From Haloferax sp. Atlit-12N (lineage in GTDB: Archaea > Halobacteriota > Halobacteria > Halobacteriales > Haloferacaceae): a DNA stretch of 64,000 nt. Positions 34,692 through 43,186 of this stretch are shown piece by piece (position 1 is the stretch's first letter; every line of letters begins with the position of its first letter). The position numbers and the translations under genes were made by a program. The notes beneath the pieces are model-generated. The model was given only the letters and a program-made list of their open reading frames with translations, was not told the DNA's origin and ran no database searches. The DNA is taken from contig NZ_PSYW01000001.1 of assembly GCF_003383095.1 (NCBI RefSeq), positions 1,116,001 to 1,180,000 on the forward strand, read 5' to 3'.

Positions 34692-35234
34692 TTACCACGG
34701 CTCGTTTTTCAGCCCGAGGAGGTACGCGCCGACGTTGGTGACGACGTGGAGCACGGGCGTCATCACGAGCACGACCGCGAGCACGGGCAGGGTGAACGTC
34801 GCCGAGAACCAACCGGGCGCGGCGACGAACGCGAGGACGAGCGCGCCGACGACGAAATCGAGTTGGTCGAGACCGGGGAAGGCGGCACCTCGCTCGCGGC
34901 CCGAGCGACGCTTGAGGAACGACGCGCCGATGTCGCCGAGCATCGCGCCGAGCGCGAGGCCGAACCCGGCGGCGAGCGGGAACGTCGGAAGCGAGACGCC
35001 GACCGCGCCCGAGACCGCGGGCCCAACGGCGTTGAGGGCGACGGCGAGGAGCGTCCCGACCAGCGTCCCGGCGGCGGTGCCGCGCCACGTCTTTCCGTCC
35101 CCGAGGACGCGCCGGCCGCCCCACGTGCGCCCGCCGTCGATGGGACGACCGCCGCCCGCGAGGACGGCGGCGTTGTTCGGCACGTACGCGGGCAACATCG
35201 CCCAGAAGGCGGTGGCGACGAGAGAGACGACCAT
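34692..35234 (-). CDS. carS: CDP-archaeol synthase
   Basis: 180 residues from [20 protein letters not shown]. The CarS/CdsA signatures are [15 protein letters not shown] near the N-terminus, the basic cytoplasmic loop [13 protein letters not shown] and [18 protein letters not shown] with the metal-binding Asp, [11 protein letters not shown] near the end, and five or so hydrophobic helices. It transfers CMP from CTP to unsaturated archaetidic acid, the activated lipid from which archaeal polar lipids are made. Single gene; T-rich sequence after the stop may end the transcript. Confidence 0.94.
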   Translation of the reverse strand: MVVSLVATAFWAMLPAYVPNNAAVLAGGGRPIDGGRTWGGRRVLGDGKTWRGTAAGTLVGTLLAVALNAVGPAVSGAVGVSLPTFPLAAGFGLALGAMLGDIGASFLKRRSGRERGAAFPGLDQLDFVVGALVLAFVAAPGWFSATFTLPVLAVVLVMTPVLHVVTNVGAYLLGLKNEPW

Positions 35235-35360
35235 ACCGACCCGTCGGCGGCGAAGAATGTAAGTTCCGACGGTTCGTCGCCGGGCGAGGCGCCGGTGTCG
35301 TTCGATTTCGTGGCCGAATCGATGATAACCCTCAATAGCTGACGGTCGTAATCGTCCGTT

Positions 35361-36200
35361 ATGATTCCGCCCATCGCGAGCAGGTTCGTCGCGGGAGAGT
35401 CCGCGGCGGGAGCGCTCGACCACGCCCGACGGATGAACGACGACGGCGTGGCGGTCATCCTCAACCTCCTCGGGGAGCACTACGACGAGCGCGCCCCCGC
35501 GGACGAGGACGCGGCGGCCTACGTCGGCCTCGTCGAGGACATCGCCCCGACCGGCATCGACGCCTGCGTGTCGGTCAAACCCTCACAAATCGGCCTCGAT
35601 GCGGGCGACCACGTGTTCGAGGAGAACTACCGGCGCATCGCCGAGGCGGCCGACGAGCACGGCGTCTTCCTGTGGTGCGACATGGAAGACCACGAGACGA
35701 CCGACGTGACCCTCGACGCCTTCGAGGAACTCGCCCGCGAGTTTGACGGCGGGATGGGACTGTGCGTGCAGGCGAACCTCAAGCGCACGCCAGAGGACCT
35801 CGAACGCCTCGCCGACGTGCCGGGGAAGATTCGCCTCGTCAAGGGCGCGTACGACGAGCCCGCCGCGGTCGCCCACAAGCAGAAATCGGCGGTCAACGAG
35901 GCGTACAAGGAACTCCTCGCGTACCTGTTTCGGGAGTACGACGGCGGTATCGCCGTCGGGAGCCACGACCCCGAGATGATAGCCTACGCGCGCGACCTCG
36001 GCGCGGAGTACAACCGCGACTACGAGGTACAGATGCTCATGGGCGTGCGCGAGGACGCCCAGCGCGACCTCGCCGCCGACGGCGTCGAGGTGTGGCAGTA
36101 TGCGCCCTACGGCGACAAGTGGTTCTCGTACTTCTATCGCCGGGTCCGCGAGCGCAAGGAAAACGCGCTGTTCGCGCTCCGGGCCGTCGTCGGCGTCTGA
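35361..36200 (+). CDS. Proline dehydrogenase (PutA/PRODH TIM-barrel)
   Basis: 279 residues from [20 protein letters not shown]. It has barrel segments typical of monofunctional [60 protein letters not shown] and the final FAD/proline site [16 protein letters not shown] with the signature [22 protein letters not shown] (two conserved Arg in the RRxxER region). It oxidises proline to pyrroline-5-carboxylate with FAD. The missing partner, P5C dehydrogenase, is not in the window. Confidence 0.93.
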   Translation: MIPPIASRFVAGESAAGALDHARRMNDDGVAVILNLLGEHYDERAPADEDAAAYVGLVEDIAPTGIDACVSVKPSQIGLDAGDHVFEENYRRIAEAADEHGVFLWCDMEDHETTDVTLDAFEELAREFDGGMGLCVQANLKRTPEDLERLADVPGKIRLVKGAYDEPAAVAHKQKSAVNEAYKELLAYLFREYDGGIAVGSHDPEMIAYARDLGAEYNRDYEVQMLMGVREDAQRDLAADGVEVWQYAPYGDKWFSYFYRRVRERKENALFALRAVVGV

Positions 36201-36278
36201 GCGAGCGGCGGGGTGCGGGTACGCCCCGTCCCGCACTAGAAATCCCCTTATGCCCGCGGGTACACGTACCCGATATCA

Positions 36279-36923
36279 ATGTCCTCGTGGAGACGCGACT
36301 TCGCCAGCGGCCTCGTAGTTCTCGTTCCGCTCATCGTTATTCTGTACGTCCTCTCCATTCTGTACGGCGCAATCGTCCGCATTCCGGGAGTTGACCGCCT
36401 GTTGGAGTTTCCGGATCCGTACGCCTACCTCTCGGAGGTGTTCGGGTTCTTCGTCGCGATCATCATCTTCCTGTTGTTGGTGCTTTCGGTCGGCTACCTG
36501 ATGCGGACGACGGCTGGCCGCCTGCTCGAATCCGGCCTCGACGCCTCGATGAACAAGGTCCCGCTCGTTCGCGTCATCTACAACGCTTCTAAGCTCGCGG
36601 TCGAAACCGCGCTCACCGGCACCGAAGACCTCCAGAAGCCGGTCCGTCTCGAAACGTGGCCGGGTATCCGAATGACCGCGTTCAAGACGGGCAAGACGAC
36701 CAAAGACGGCAAGGAGATCGTCTTCATGCCGACCGCGCCGAACATCACCACCGGGTTCGTGATGGAAGTCGACCCCGAAGACATCGAGGAGACCGGCGAG
36801 AAGGTCGAAGAGGCCCTCACGCGCGTTCTCTCGGCCGGGTTCGCCGAGCAGGACCACGTCGACGAGTTCGACATCGAAGTGACCGAAGAGTCCGGCGACG
36901 GGCGAGTCGTCGCCGACGAGTAA
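36279..36923 (+). CDS. DUF502 family membrane protein
   Basis: 214 residues. Two membrane helices (GLVVLVPLIVILYVLSILYG and VFGFFVAIIIFLLLVLSVGY) are followed by the DUF502 core: MNKVPLVRVIYNASKLAVET, then VFMPTAPNITTGFVMEVDPED. The C-terminal 60 residues are acidic. The family is widespread in bacteria, archaea and plants (COV/LCV in plants) with no agreed molecular role. Single gene; cccttatgcc near 36243-36252 may be its TATA. Confidence 0.9.
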   Translation: MSSWRRDFASGLVVLVPLIVILYVLSILYGAIVRIPGVDRLLEFPDPYAYLSEVFGFFVAIIIFLLLVLSVGYLMRTTAGRLLESGLDASMNKVPLVRVIYNASKLAVETALTGTEDLQKPVRLETWPGIRMTAFKTGKTTKDGKEIVFMPTAPNITTGFVMEVDPEDIEETGEKVEEALTRVLSAGFAEQDHVDEFDIEVTEESGDGRVVADE

Positions 36924-37017
36924 GGCTCGCGCCCCGCGCCGGCGGGCGGCGGGCGCCGCTATCGACTCGCGGCGGGACCGCGACAAAAAGAAAACTCGTT
37001 TTCGCGGGCGTCTCGGG

Positions 37018-37956
37018 TTACTGCTCGTCGACGTAGGTGAACCACTCTTCGTGGTCGTCGGTGCGGCGCTCCACGAGGTCGAAGAAGGCGGTCTGCAGTT
37101 CCTCCGTGACCGGGCCGCGAGTGCCCTCGCCGATGACGACGTTGTCGACCTTGCGGATGGGGGTCACTTCGGCGGCGCTGCCGGTGAAGAACAGCTCGTC
37201 GGCCGTGTTGAGTTCGCCGCGGCTGATGGTCGCGCTGTCGTCGACCTCGTAGCCGCGCTCGCGGGCGAGCGTGATGACGGTGTCGCGGGTGATGCCGTCG
37301 AGGATGCTCTGGGAGAGGCCGGGGGTGTAAATCTTCCCGTCGCGGACCATGAAGATGTTCTCGCCGGGACCTTCGGCGACGTTGCCCTCCTTGTTCAGGA
37401 CGATGGCCTCGACGTAGCCGTTGCGGCGGGCTTCCTCGCCCGCGAGCATGGAGTTCACGTAGAGTCCGGTCGTCTTCGCGTTCGTCGGAATCTGGCTGGA
37501 GGCGTGCTTGCGCCACGACGAGACCATCACGTCGACGCCGTTTTCGAGGGCGTCCTCGCCGAGGTAGGTGCCCCACGGCCACGCCGCGATGGCGACCTCC
37601 GTCGGGTTGTCCTTGGGGCTGACGCCGAGCGAGTCGTAGCCGTAGAACGCGATGGGACGGATGTAGCCGCCGTCGAGGTCGTTGCGCCGGATGACCTCCA
37701 GCGTCGCCTCGGTGAGTTCCTCACGCGTGTAGGGAATCTCCATGTCGTAGGGCTTCGCGGACTGATAGAGCCGTTCGAGGTGCTCCTCCCAGCGGAAGAT
37801 GGCCGGGCCGCGGTCGGTGTCGTAGGCGCGAACCCCCTCGAAGACGCCCGTCCCGTAGTGGAGACCGTGGGTGAGGACGTGCACCGTCGCGTCCTCCCAG
37901 TCCTTGTACTCTCCACTCTGCCAGATCGTCGAGACATCCATCTCTTCAAATCCCAT
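37018..37956 (-). CDS. ilvE: Branched-chain amino acid aminotransferase
   Basis: 312 residues of the class IV PLP aminotransferase fold: HVLTHGLHYGTGVFEGVRAYDTD, YIRPIAFYGYDSLG, the catalytic lysine in IPTNAKTTGLYVNSMLAGEEA, the exit region NEKGNVAEGPGENIFMVRDG-like sequence and ELFFTGSAAEVTPIRKVD. It interconverts Val, Leu and Ile with their keto acids, using glutamate. Single gene; the next gene starts divergently 90 bases away. Confidence 0.95.
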   Translation of the reverse strand: MGFEEMDVSTIWQSGEYKDWEDATVHVLTHGLHYGTGVFEGVRAYDTDRGPAIFRWEEHLERLYQSAKPYDMEIPYTREELTEATLEVIRRNDLDGGYIRPIAFYGYDSLGVSPKDNPTEVAIAAWPWGTYLGEDALENGVDVMVSSWRKHASSQIPTNAKTTGLYVNSMLAGEEARRNGYVEAIVLNKEGNVAEGPGENIFMVRDGKIYTPGLSQSILDGITRDTVITLARERGYEVDDSATISRGELNTADELFFTGSAAEVTPIRKVDNVVIGEGTRGPVTEELQTAFFDLVERRTDDHEEWFTYVDEQ

Positions 37957-38046
37957 GTAGTGGCCTTCGGCGGCCCCCCTCTAAAATCATGACGACCCGG
38001 CCACCGCCGCCCCCGGCGTTTTGTTCGCGGGCCGCCATGACGGGGT

Positions 38047-38937
38047 ATGAGCCTCGAATCCGTCGCGGTCACGGGCGGGACCGGAAATATCGGGCCGGCC
38101 GTCCTCGCCCACCTGCGCGCGAGCGGCTACACCGTCACGAATCTCTCGCGGCACAGCGAGTCGTCGCTCGCGGACCACGACTACCGCGTGAGCGCGCTCG
38201 ACCCGGGCGACCTCACGGCGGCGCTCAGCGACGTCGACGCCGACGCGGTTGTCCATCTGGGAACCATCTCGACGCCGACGACCGACCCCGGCCACCGCGT
38301 CTTCGAGAGCAACGTCCAATCGACCTACGTCGTCCTCGAAGTCGCCGCCGCGCTCGGCATCGACCGCGTGGTCCTCGCCTCCAGCATGAGCGCCATCGGC
38401 GGAAGCTTCGAACCCGACCCCGCTCGAATCGACTTCCTCCCGGTGGACGAGACCCACCGCGCGACGCCCTCGAACCCCTACGGCCTCGGGAAGTACGTCG
38501 CCGAGCAGACCGCCGCGGGGTTCGTCCGCCGCGATGACGCCCCGGAGACGGTCGCCAGCCTCCGGTTCCCGTGGATGCCGAGCGAGGAGGAGGCGAGGCA
38601 AACATTCGCCGAGGCCGACCGCTCGCTGTCGGGACTGCGGGACGCCGGGCACTTCCACACCGCGCGCAACACGCTCTTTTCGTACCTCGGCAGAGAGGAC
38701 GCCGCGAGACTCGTCCGCCGGGCGCTCGAAGCCGACTTCGGGGGGCACGAGGTGTTCTGGGCCGCGGCCGCCGACACCTCGACGACCGTCGAGTCAGCGA
38801 CAGTCGCCCGCGAGGTCTACCCCGGCGCGGAGGTGAGAACGCCGCTTTCGGGCCACGAGGCGCTCGTCTCGACCGAGAAGGCGGAGCGGCTGCTCGGCTG
38901 GGAACCGACGTGGTCGTGGCGCGACGGGCGCGCGTGA
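38047..38937 (+). CDS. NAD-dependent epimerase/dehydratase (extended SDR)
   Basis: 296 residues. Rossmann motif TGGTGNIG (residues about 9-16), DAVVHLGTIS, LASSMSAIGGSFEPD and the active-site tyrosine/lysine in NPYGLGKYVAEQ are as in extended SDRs such as UDP-glucose epimerases. The C-terminal region (GHEALVSTEKAERLLGWEPTWSW) is the normal end of nucleotide-sugar-type members. Substrate not deducible. Its close upstream neighbour ilvE is divergent. Confidence 0.88.
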   Translation: MSLESVAVTGGTGNIGPAVLAHLRASGYTVTNLSRHSESSLADHDYRVSALDPGDLTAALSDVDADAVVHLGTISTPTTDPGHRVFESNVQSTYVVLEVAAALGIDRVVLASSMSAIGGSFEPDPARIDFLPVDETHRATPSNPYGLGKYVAEQTAAGFVRRDDAPETVASLRFPWMPSEEEARQTFAEADRSLSGLRDAGHFHTARNTLFSYLGREDAARLVRRALEADFGGHEVFWAAAADTSTTVESATVAREVYPGAEVRTPLSGHEALVSTEKAERLLGWEPTWSWRDGRA

Positions 38938-38967
38938 GAAGGTAAATCGGGGCGACTCCCTCGTCGC

Positions 38968-39657
38968 TCAGACGAGTTCGTCGATGAGGCCGTCGCCGTC
39001 GACGAAGGCGAAGCCGTGTCGGTCGGCGTAGTCGCGGGCGGCGTCCTTCGAGAGCGCCGCGCCGGTCTCGTCGTCGAGCATCTCGCAGACGACGACCGCC
39101 GGCGGGATACCCGCCTCGTCGGCCATCGCGAGGCCGAGTTCGGTGTGGCCCTGCCGGTCCGAAAGCAGGTCCGGCGCGCCGCGGAGCAGGTGGACGTGGC
39201 CGGGCGCGCGGAACTCGCCGCCGAAGTCGTCGGCGTCGTACTCGCCGGCACGGGTGGCCTCGGCGACGGGCGCGAGCCGAGAGATGGTCATCGCGCGGTC
39301 GCGGTCGGTGATGCCCGTGAAGGAGTCGCGGTGGTTCACCGTGAAGGAAAACGACGACCGCGAGTCGTACGCGAGGTCGTGAGACGACGCGGCCGGGTGG
39401 TCGAGTACGTCGTCCATGAACGGAAGGCCGAGGGACTCGGACACGTCGTTCGGGAGGGCGACGCAGACGAGACCGCCGGCGTCGTTGCGCATCCGGGCCA
39501 CATCGGCGGAGCCGACCGCCCCCGCGGGGTAGACGAGGTCAGTCTCGCCCTCGCGGTCGTCGAAGTCGTGGACCAGTACCGGCTCGCCGGCGCGGAAGGC
39601 GTCGAGGACGCGCGAGACGGCGTCGAAGTCGCCGGTCGACTCGGCAGTTCGGCTCAT
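38968..39657 (-). CDS. ribB: 3,4-dihydroxy-2-butanone 4-phosphate synthase
   Basis: 229 residues with the RibB signature [13 protein letters not shown] (acidic Mg/substrate site), [44 protein letters not shown] and a C-terminal [16 protein letters not shown]. It makes the four-carbon unit of riboflavin from ribulose 5-phosphate. It overlaps rbkR by four bases; rbkR is upstream, so synthesis enzyme and its regulator/kinase are co-translated. Confidence 0.95.
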   Translation of the reverse strand: MSRTAESTGDFDAVSRVLDAFRAGEPVLVHDFDDREGETDLVYPAGAVGSADVARMRNDAGGLVCVALPNDVSESLGLPFMDDVLDHPAASSHDLAYDSRSSFSFTVNHRDSFTGITDRDRAMTISRLAPVAEATRAGEYDADDFGGEFRAPGHVHLLRGAPDLLSDRQGHTELGLAMADEAGIPPAVVVCEMLDDETGAALSKDAARDYADRHGFAFVDGDGLIDELV

Positions 39658-40367
39658 TCGTACGCCGCCTCCTCGACGCGGACCGTGACCGCGTCGCCGT
39701 CGTCGAGGTCGAGTTCGTCGCGGAGCTTATCCGGCGCGATTATCTCCAGTTGCGACTCGTCGTGGTGGGTCCGCTCGGGGACGATGATGTGGACCGGCTC
39801 GTAGGACTCGTCGCCGACCGCGACGGAGGCGGCGTAACACGTCGCCGGGCCGAAGGTGCGCTCGTCGTCCTCCCAGCCGTCGATGGGAACCGCGTCGAGG
39901 GCGGTCATCCCGGCGCGGGCGCGGACCGCGTCGTCGTCGAGGCGGACGTTCAGCGTGCCGGGGAACGGCTCGTAGCCGAGTCGGTCTTTGAACTGCTTCA
40001 TGTAGCCCGAAAGCGAGATGTAGTGGCGGCCCTCGCCCATTCCCCCGGTGACCTCGCCGTCGAGGACGACCACGGAAGGCGTCTCGAAGATGCGCCGGTA
40101 GTCGGCGTACTCTTGTCTGAGGGCCGATTCGCCCGCGTCGGAGATGGTTATCCACTGGCCGTCGGCGACGACCTCGCGGTCGATGAAACCGGCCTCTTCG
40201 AGCCGCTGGAGGCGGCGCGATGCCGTCTGGTTCGACACATCGAGTCGGTTCGCGACGCCGGAACAGGAGAGCTTGACCGGGCCGGAGCGCCCGCCGTCGA
40301 GCGCGACGAGTTTGAGCGTGGCCAACTCGTCGTACCCGACCGCCGCGGCGACTGCCGATTCTGACAT
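39654..40367 (-). CDS. rbkR: RbkR: winged-helix regulator fused to CTP-dependent riboflavin kinase
   Basis: 237 residues from [20 protein letters not shown], placed 28 bases after the TATA at 40391-40400 (leaderless). Residues about 10-90 are a winged helix ([28 protein letters not shown]). Residues about 100-237 are the archaeal CTP-dependent riboflavin kinase: [20 protein letters not shown] (nucleotide loop), [12 protein letters not shown] and [15 protein letters not shown]. Members both make FMN and repress or activate riboflavin genes. Co-transcribed with ribB. Confidence 0.95.
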   Translation of the reverse strand: MSESAVAAAVGYDELATLKLVALDGGRSGPVKLSCSGVANRLDVSNQTASRRLQRLEEAGFIDREVVADGQWITISDAGESALRQEYADYRRIFETPSVVVLDGEVTGGMGEGRHYISLSGYMKQFKDRLGYEPFPGTLNVRLDDDAVRARAGMTALDAVPIDGWEDDERTFGPATCYAASVAVGDESYEPVHIIVPERTHHDESQLEIIAPDKLRDELDLDDGDAVTVRVEEAAYE

Positions 40368-40390
40368 ACTCTCGGATTCGAACGCGCGCC

Positions 40391-40400
40391 CCATAAGCGT
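40391..40400 (-). promoter_or_regulatory. TATA box of rbkR-ribB
   Basis: ACGCTTATGG on the minus strand, centred 28 bases from the rbkR ATG: leaderless. The remaining bases to 40835 are GC-rich with no acceptable gene; an open frame there encodes an Arg-rich, unconvincing product. Confidence 0.55.
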
Positions 40401-40835
40401 ATCGTAAGTGAGATGCGTTCCAAAAATGAGATGGAGTGGCGGAGCGGTCGAACGGACGCGACCGCCGTGGATACGCGACAGTTCCAATCGCGGACGGGTA
40501 AGTCCGTCGGTCAGTCTACCGCGGTGAAAAGAGTCATTCCGGAGGGAGCGCGGTCGTACCGCGTGATTCGACGGGCGAGGCGTCAGTCGCTGAAATCGGT
40601 GTGGGGCGTCTCACGGCCGGGGTTCGGTCCGCGGTCGGGGGCGATAGACCGGGACCGAATCGGGGAACGTCGGGCCGAGTTGGGGCAAAGTGGAACGGGT
40701 CGGCGGCGCGTGCGACGGCAGGGGTACGCCGGGGGACCGCTGTGGGGTGAGCGACGGGGTGACACCGTACGAGTAACACCGTACGTGCGATTCCGCGCGT
40801 TTCGGTCCGTCGGGGCCGGCGACCGAACGGCGACC

Positions 40836-40988
40836 TCAGAGAGACGACGCTCTCCGCTCGGTGCTGACCTGTGAGATACCCGCGTTCGCCGAGCAACTGG
40901 GACACGCGTAGACGTTGCCGTCCTCGTCGCCGAAGACGCGGACGAAGTTGTTCGACACGAACGCATCGCAGTGGTTGCATTGACTCAT
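40836..40988 (-). CDS. Haloarchaeal zinc-finger microprotein (DUF7563-like)
   Basis: 50 residues: MSQCNHCDAFVSNNFVRVFG, then a short acidic turn and CPSC about 18 residues after the first pair. The two CxxC motifs (residues 4-7 and 29-32) form a zinc ribbon. The plan CxxCxAFVxxxFVRVF...CPxC is that of a small-protein family common in haloarchaea. Function unknown, probably regulatory or protein-binding. Found directly on the minus strand. Promoter at 41046-41053 with a palindrome just upstream. Confidence 0.8.
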   Translation of the reverse strand: MSQCNHCDAFVSNNFVRVFGDEDGNVYACPSCSANAGISQVSTERRASSL

Positions 40989-41045
40989 GGGTGGGGTGGT
41001 GAGAGCGGCGGGTCGCCGCCCGTGATTTGAATGTCGTCCCCTTAC

Positions 41046-41053
41046 GATATACC
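41046..41053 (-). promoter_or_regulatory. TATA box of the zinc-finger microprotein gene
   Basis: GGTATATC on the minus strand; predicted start near 41023 and a leader of about 35 bases. Confidence 0.6.
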
Positions 41054-41058
41054 ACTAT

Positions 41059-41076
41059 TACCTTACTGGTAAGGTA
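41059..41076. promoter_or_regulatory. Perfect 18-bp palindrome, probable operator
   Basis: TACCTTAC-TG-GTAAGGTA: two perfect 8-bp arms around TG (the arms are exact; the centre is not). It lies six bases upstream of the TATA box of the zinc-finger gene, on the BRE side, where haloarchaeal activators or repressors bind. It is 120 bases from argS, which is divergent. Confidence 0.6.
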
Positions 41077-41200
41077 TCGACGTGGGCGGTGCTAAGACCA
41101 CCCCGAAAACCGAGGGAAACGAACGTCCTCGTCCGGCGCGGCGCGCGGTCGCTCGGACGGTTCGGAAAGGCCTTTAGCCGCCTATCGAGAATCCGCGTAC

Positions 41201-42964
41201 ATGTTCAGACAGTTCCGTGAGGAGGTCGAGACGGCGCTCTCTGCGGCGCTCTCGTCGCTCGACCTGCCCACCGACGACCTCGGGGTCGAGGAACCGCCGG
41301 AGGACGTACCCGCGACGCTCGCCTCCAGCGTCGCCTTCCGACTCGCCGGGGTCGTCGGCGCGCCGCCGCCGAAAATCGCCGCCGACATCGCCGAGGAACT
41401 CTCCGTCGAGGGCTACGACTACCTCGCCGCGGTCGACACGCAGGGGCCGTACGTCAACTTCCACGTCTCCGACGCCTACTACGACGATACCCTCGAAGCC
41501 GCCGCGGCCGACGAGGAGTACGGTCGCCTGCCCGCGACCGGCGACAGCGTCGTCGTCGAGCACACGAGCGCGAACCCGACCGGCCCGGTCCACGTCGGTC
41601 GCACCCGGAACCCCGTCATCGGCGACGCCGTCGCCAACCTGCTCGACTTCGCCGGCAACGACGTCGACCGCCACTACTACGTGAACGACGCCGGCCGCCA
41701 GATGGCCGTCTTCACGTGGGCCTACGAGACGTTCGACGAGGATGACCTCGACAGCGAACCCGCACGGGAGCGCGTCGAGTACGACCTCGTCCGCTACTAC
41801 CGCAAGGGCAACGCCTTCCTCGAAGAAGCCGACCCCGAGGATGTCGAACAGGCCGAAGCCGAAATCACCGAGATTCTCCAGGGCATCGAGGAGGGCGACG
41901 AGGAGACGTACGCCCGCGTCGAGACCGTGGTCGACCAGGTGCTCGGCGGTATGCGCGAGTGTCTCGAACGCCTCCCCGCGGAGTTCGACGAGTTCGTCAA
42001 GGAGACGCGCTTCATGTTCGACGGGAGCACCCGTGACCTCGCCGAGCGCCTCAAGGAGACCGACCACGCCGTCTATGAGGAAGACGCGTGGCAGCTCGAA
42101 CTCGAGGACTACGGCTTCGAGAAGAACCTCGTGTTCCTCCGGTCGGACGACACCTCGCTGTACACGACGCGCGACCTCGCCCACCACGAGTGGAAGTTCG
42201 ACAACTACGACCGCGCCGTGACCGTCCTCGGCGAGGACCACAAGCTCCAGTCCGGACAGCTCCGGGCCGCGCTCGACATTCTCGGCAACGACGTGGACAA
42301 ACTGGAGAACGTCATCTACTCGTGGGTCAACCTCCCCGGCGGCGAGACGATGTCCACCCGAAAGGGGACGGGCGTCATGCTCGACGACCTCCTCGACGAG
42401 GCCATCGACCGCGCCCGCGACGAGGTCGAGACCCGCCTCGAAGGCCGCACCCGCGACGACGACCTCGGCGAGGCCGACATCGACCGCATCGCCCGGCAGG
42501 TCGGCATCGGCGCGGTCCGCTACGACATCGTCTCCAAACAGCCCACGAAGACCATCACCTTCGAGTGGGACCAGGCGCTCAACTTCGAGGCCCAGTCCGC
42601 GCCGTACATCCAGTACGTCCACGCGCGCTGTTGCGGCATCGCCGACGAGGCGGCCGCCGCCGGCCTCGACGCGAGCGAGGTCGACCCCGCCGTGCTGACG
42701 ACCGACGCCGAGCGCGACCTGCTGGCGACCATCGCGCGGTTCCCCGCGGTCGTCGAAACCGCGGCCGACGACCTCGAACCCCACACCGTGGCGACGTTCG
42801 CCCGCGAACTCGCCGAGGTGTTCAACACCTTCTACCGCGAGTGCCCCGTGCTCGACGCCGACGAGGAGGTCGGCGCGGCCCGCCTCGCGCTCGTGGAGGC
42901 CTCGCGGAACGCGGTGGCGAACGCGCTCTCAATCGTGGGCGTGGAAGCGCCCGAGTCGATGTGA
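41201..42964 (+). CDS. argS: Arginyl-tRNA synthetase
   Basis: 587 residues from [20 protein letters not shown]. Class I features: [20 protein letters not shown] (HIGH motif as HVGR), the substrate region [35 protein letters not shown], and the KMSKS region [16 protein letters not shown] as MSTRKG. The C-terminal anticodon-binding domain contains [13 protein letters not shown] and [21 protein letters not shown]. It charges tRNA-Arg. Single gene. Confidence 0.97.
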   Translation: MFRQFREEVETALSAALSSLDLPTDDLGVEEPPEDVPATLASSVAFRLAGVVGAPPPKIAADIAEELSVEGYDYLAAVDTQGPYVNFHVSDAYYDDTLEAAAADEEYGRLPATGDSVVVEHTSANPTGPVHVGRTRNPVIGDAVANLLDFAGNDVDRHYYVNDAGRQMAVFTWAYETFDEDDLDSEPARERVEYDLVRYYRKGNAFLEEADPEDVEQAEAEITEILQGIEEGDEETYARVETVVDQVLGGMRECLERLPAEFDEFVKETRFMFDGSTRDLAERLKETDHAVYEEDAWQLELEDYGFEKNLVFLRSDDTSLYTTRDLAHHEWKFDNYDRAVTVLGEDHKLQSGQLRAALDILGNDVDKLENVIYSWVNLPGGETMSTRKGTGVMLDDLLDEAIDRARDEVETRLEGRTRDDDLGEADIDRIARQVGIGAVRYDIVSKQPTKTITFEWDQALNFEAQSAPYIQYVHARCCGIADEAAAAGLDASEVDPAVLTTDAERDLLATIARFPAVVETAADDLEPHTVATFARELAEVFNTFYRECPVLDADEEVGAARLALVEASRNAVANALSIVGVEAPESM

Positions 42965-43009
42965 CCGCGGGCTAAGCGAGTTCTTCGGCGACGGCTTTTT
43001 TCGAGCGAT

Positions 43010-43147
43010 TCAGAAGAAAAGCGGGAGCGCCGCGGCCCCGGCGATGAGCGACCCGCCGACCGAGAAGACGACGGCGGCACCGCTGCCGAGTGCGAGGACG
43101 AGAAACAGGACTATCCACCAGAAGGGAACGGACTCAGAGTCTGCCAT
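43010..43147 (-). CDS. 45-aa hydrophobic membrane microprotein
   Basis: MADSESVPFWWIVLFLVLAL then a Gly/Ala/Val-rich segment ending ALPLFF, with a TGA stop. A polar start is followed by two short hydrophobic stretches with a Gly-rich turn, so it may form a helical hairpin in the membrane. It lies between argS (convergent) and minD. Such small hydrophobic proteins are common in haloarchaea; function unknown. Found directly on the minus strand. Confidence 0.6.
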   Translation of the reverse strand: MADSESVPFWWIVLFLVLALGSGAAVVFSVGGSLIAGAAALPLFF

Positions 43148-43186
43148 AGAGGGCTTTCCGCAGACGCGAGTAAAAGGCCTTCCCGT

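Noticed and set aside
40759-40785. Short direct repeat acaccgtacg twice
   Set aside because: Two 10-base copies with no link to a promoter or gene; may be chance in GC-rich sequence.
40413-40874. 153-codon plus-strand frame upstream of the zinc-finger gene
   Set aside because: Product is Arg/Gly-rich and basic, unlike haloarchaeal proteins, without a promoter at proper spacing, and it runs antisense into the well-supported 50-aa zinc protein.
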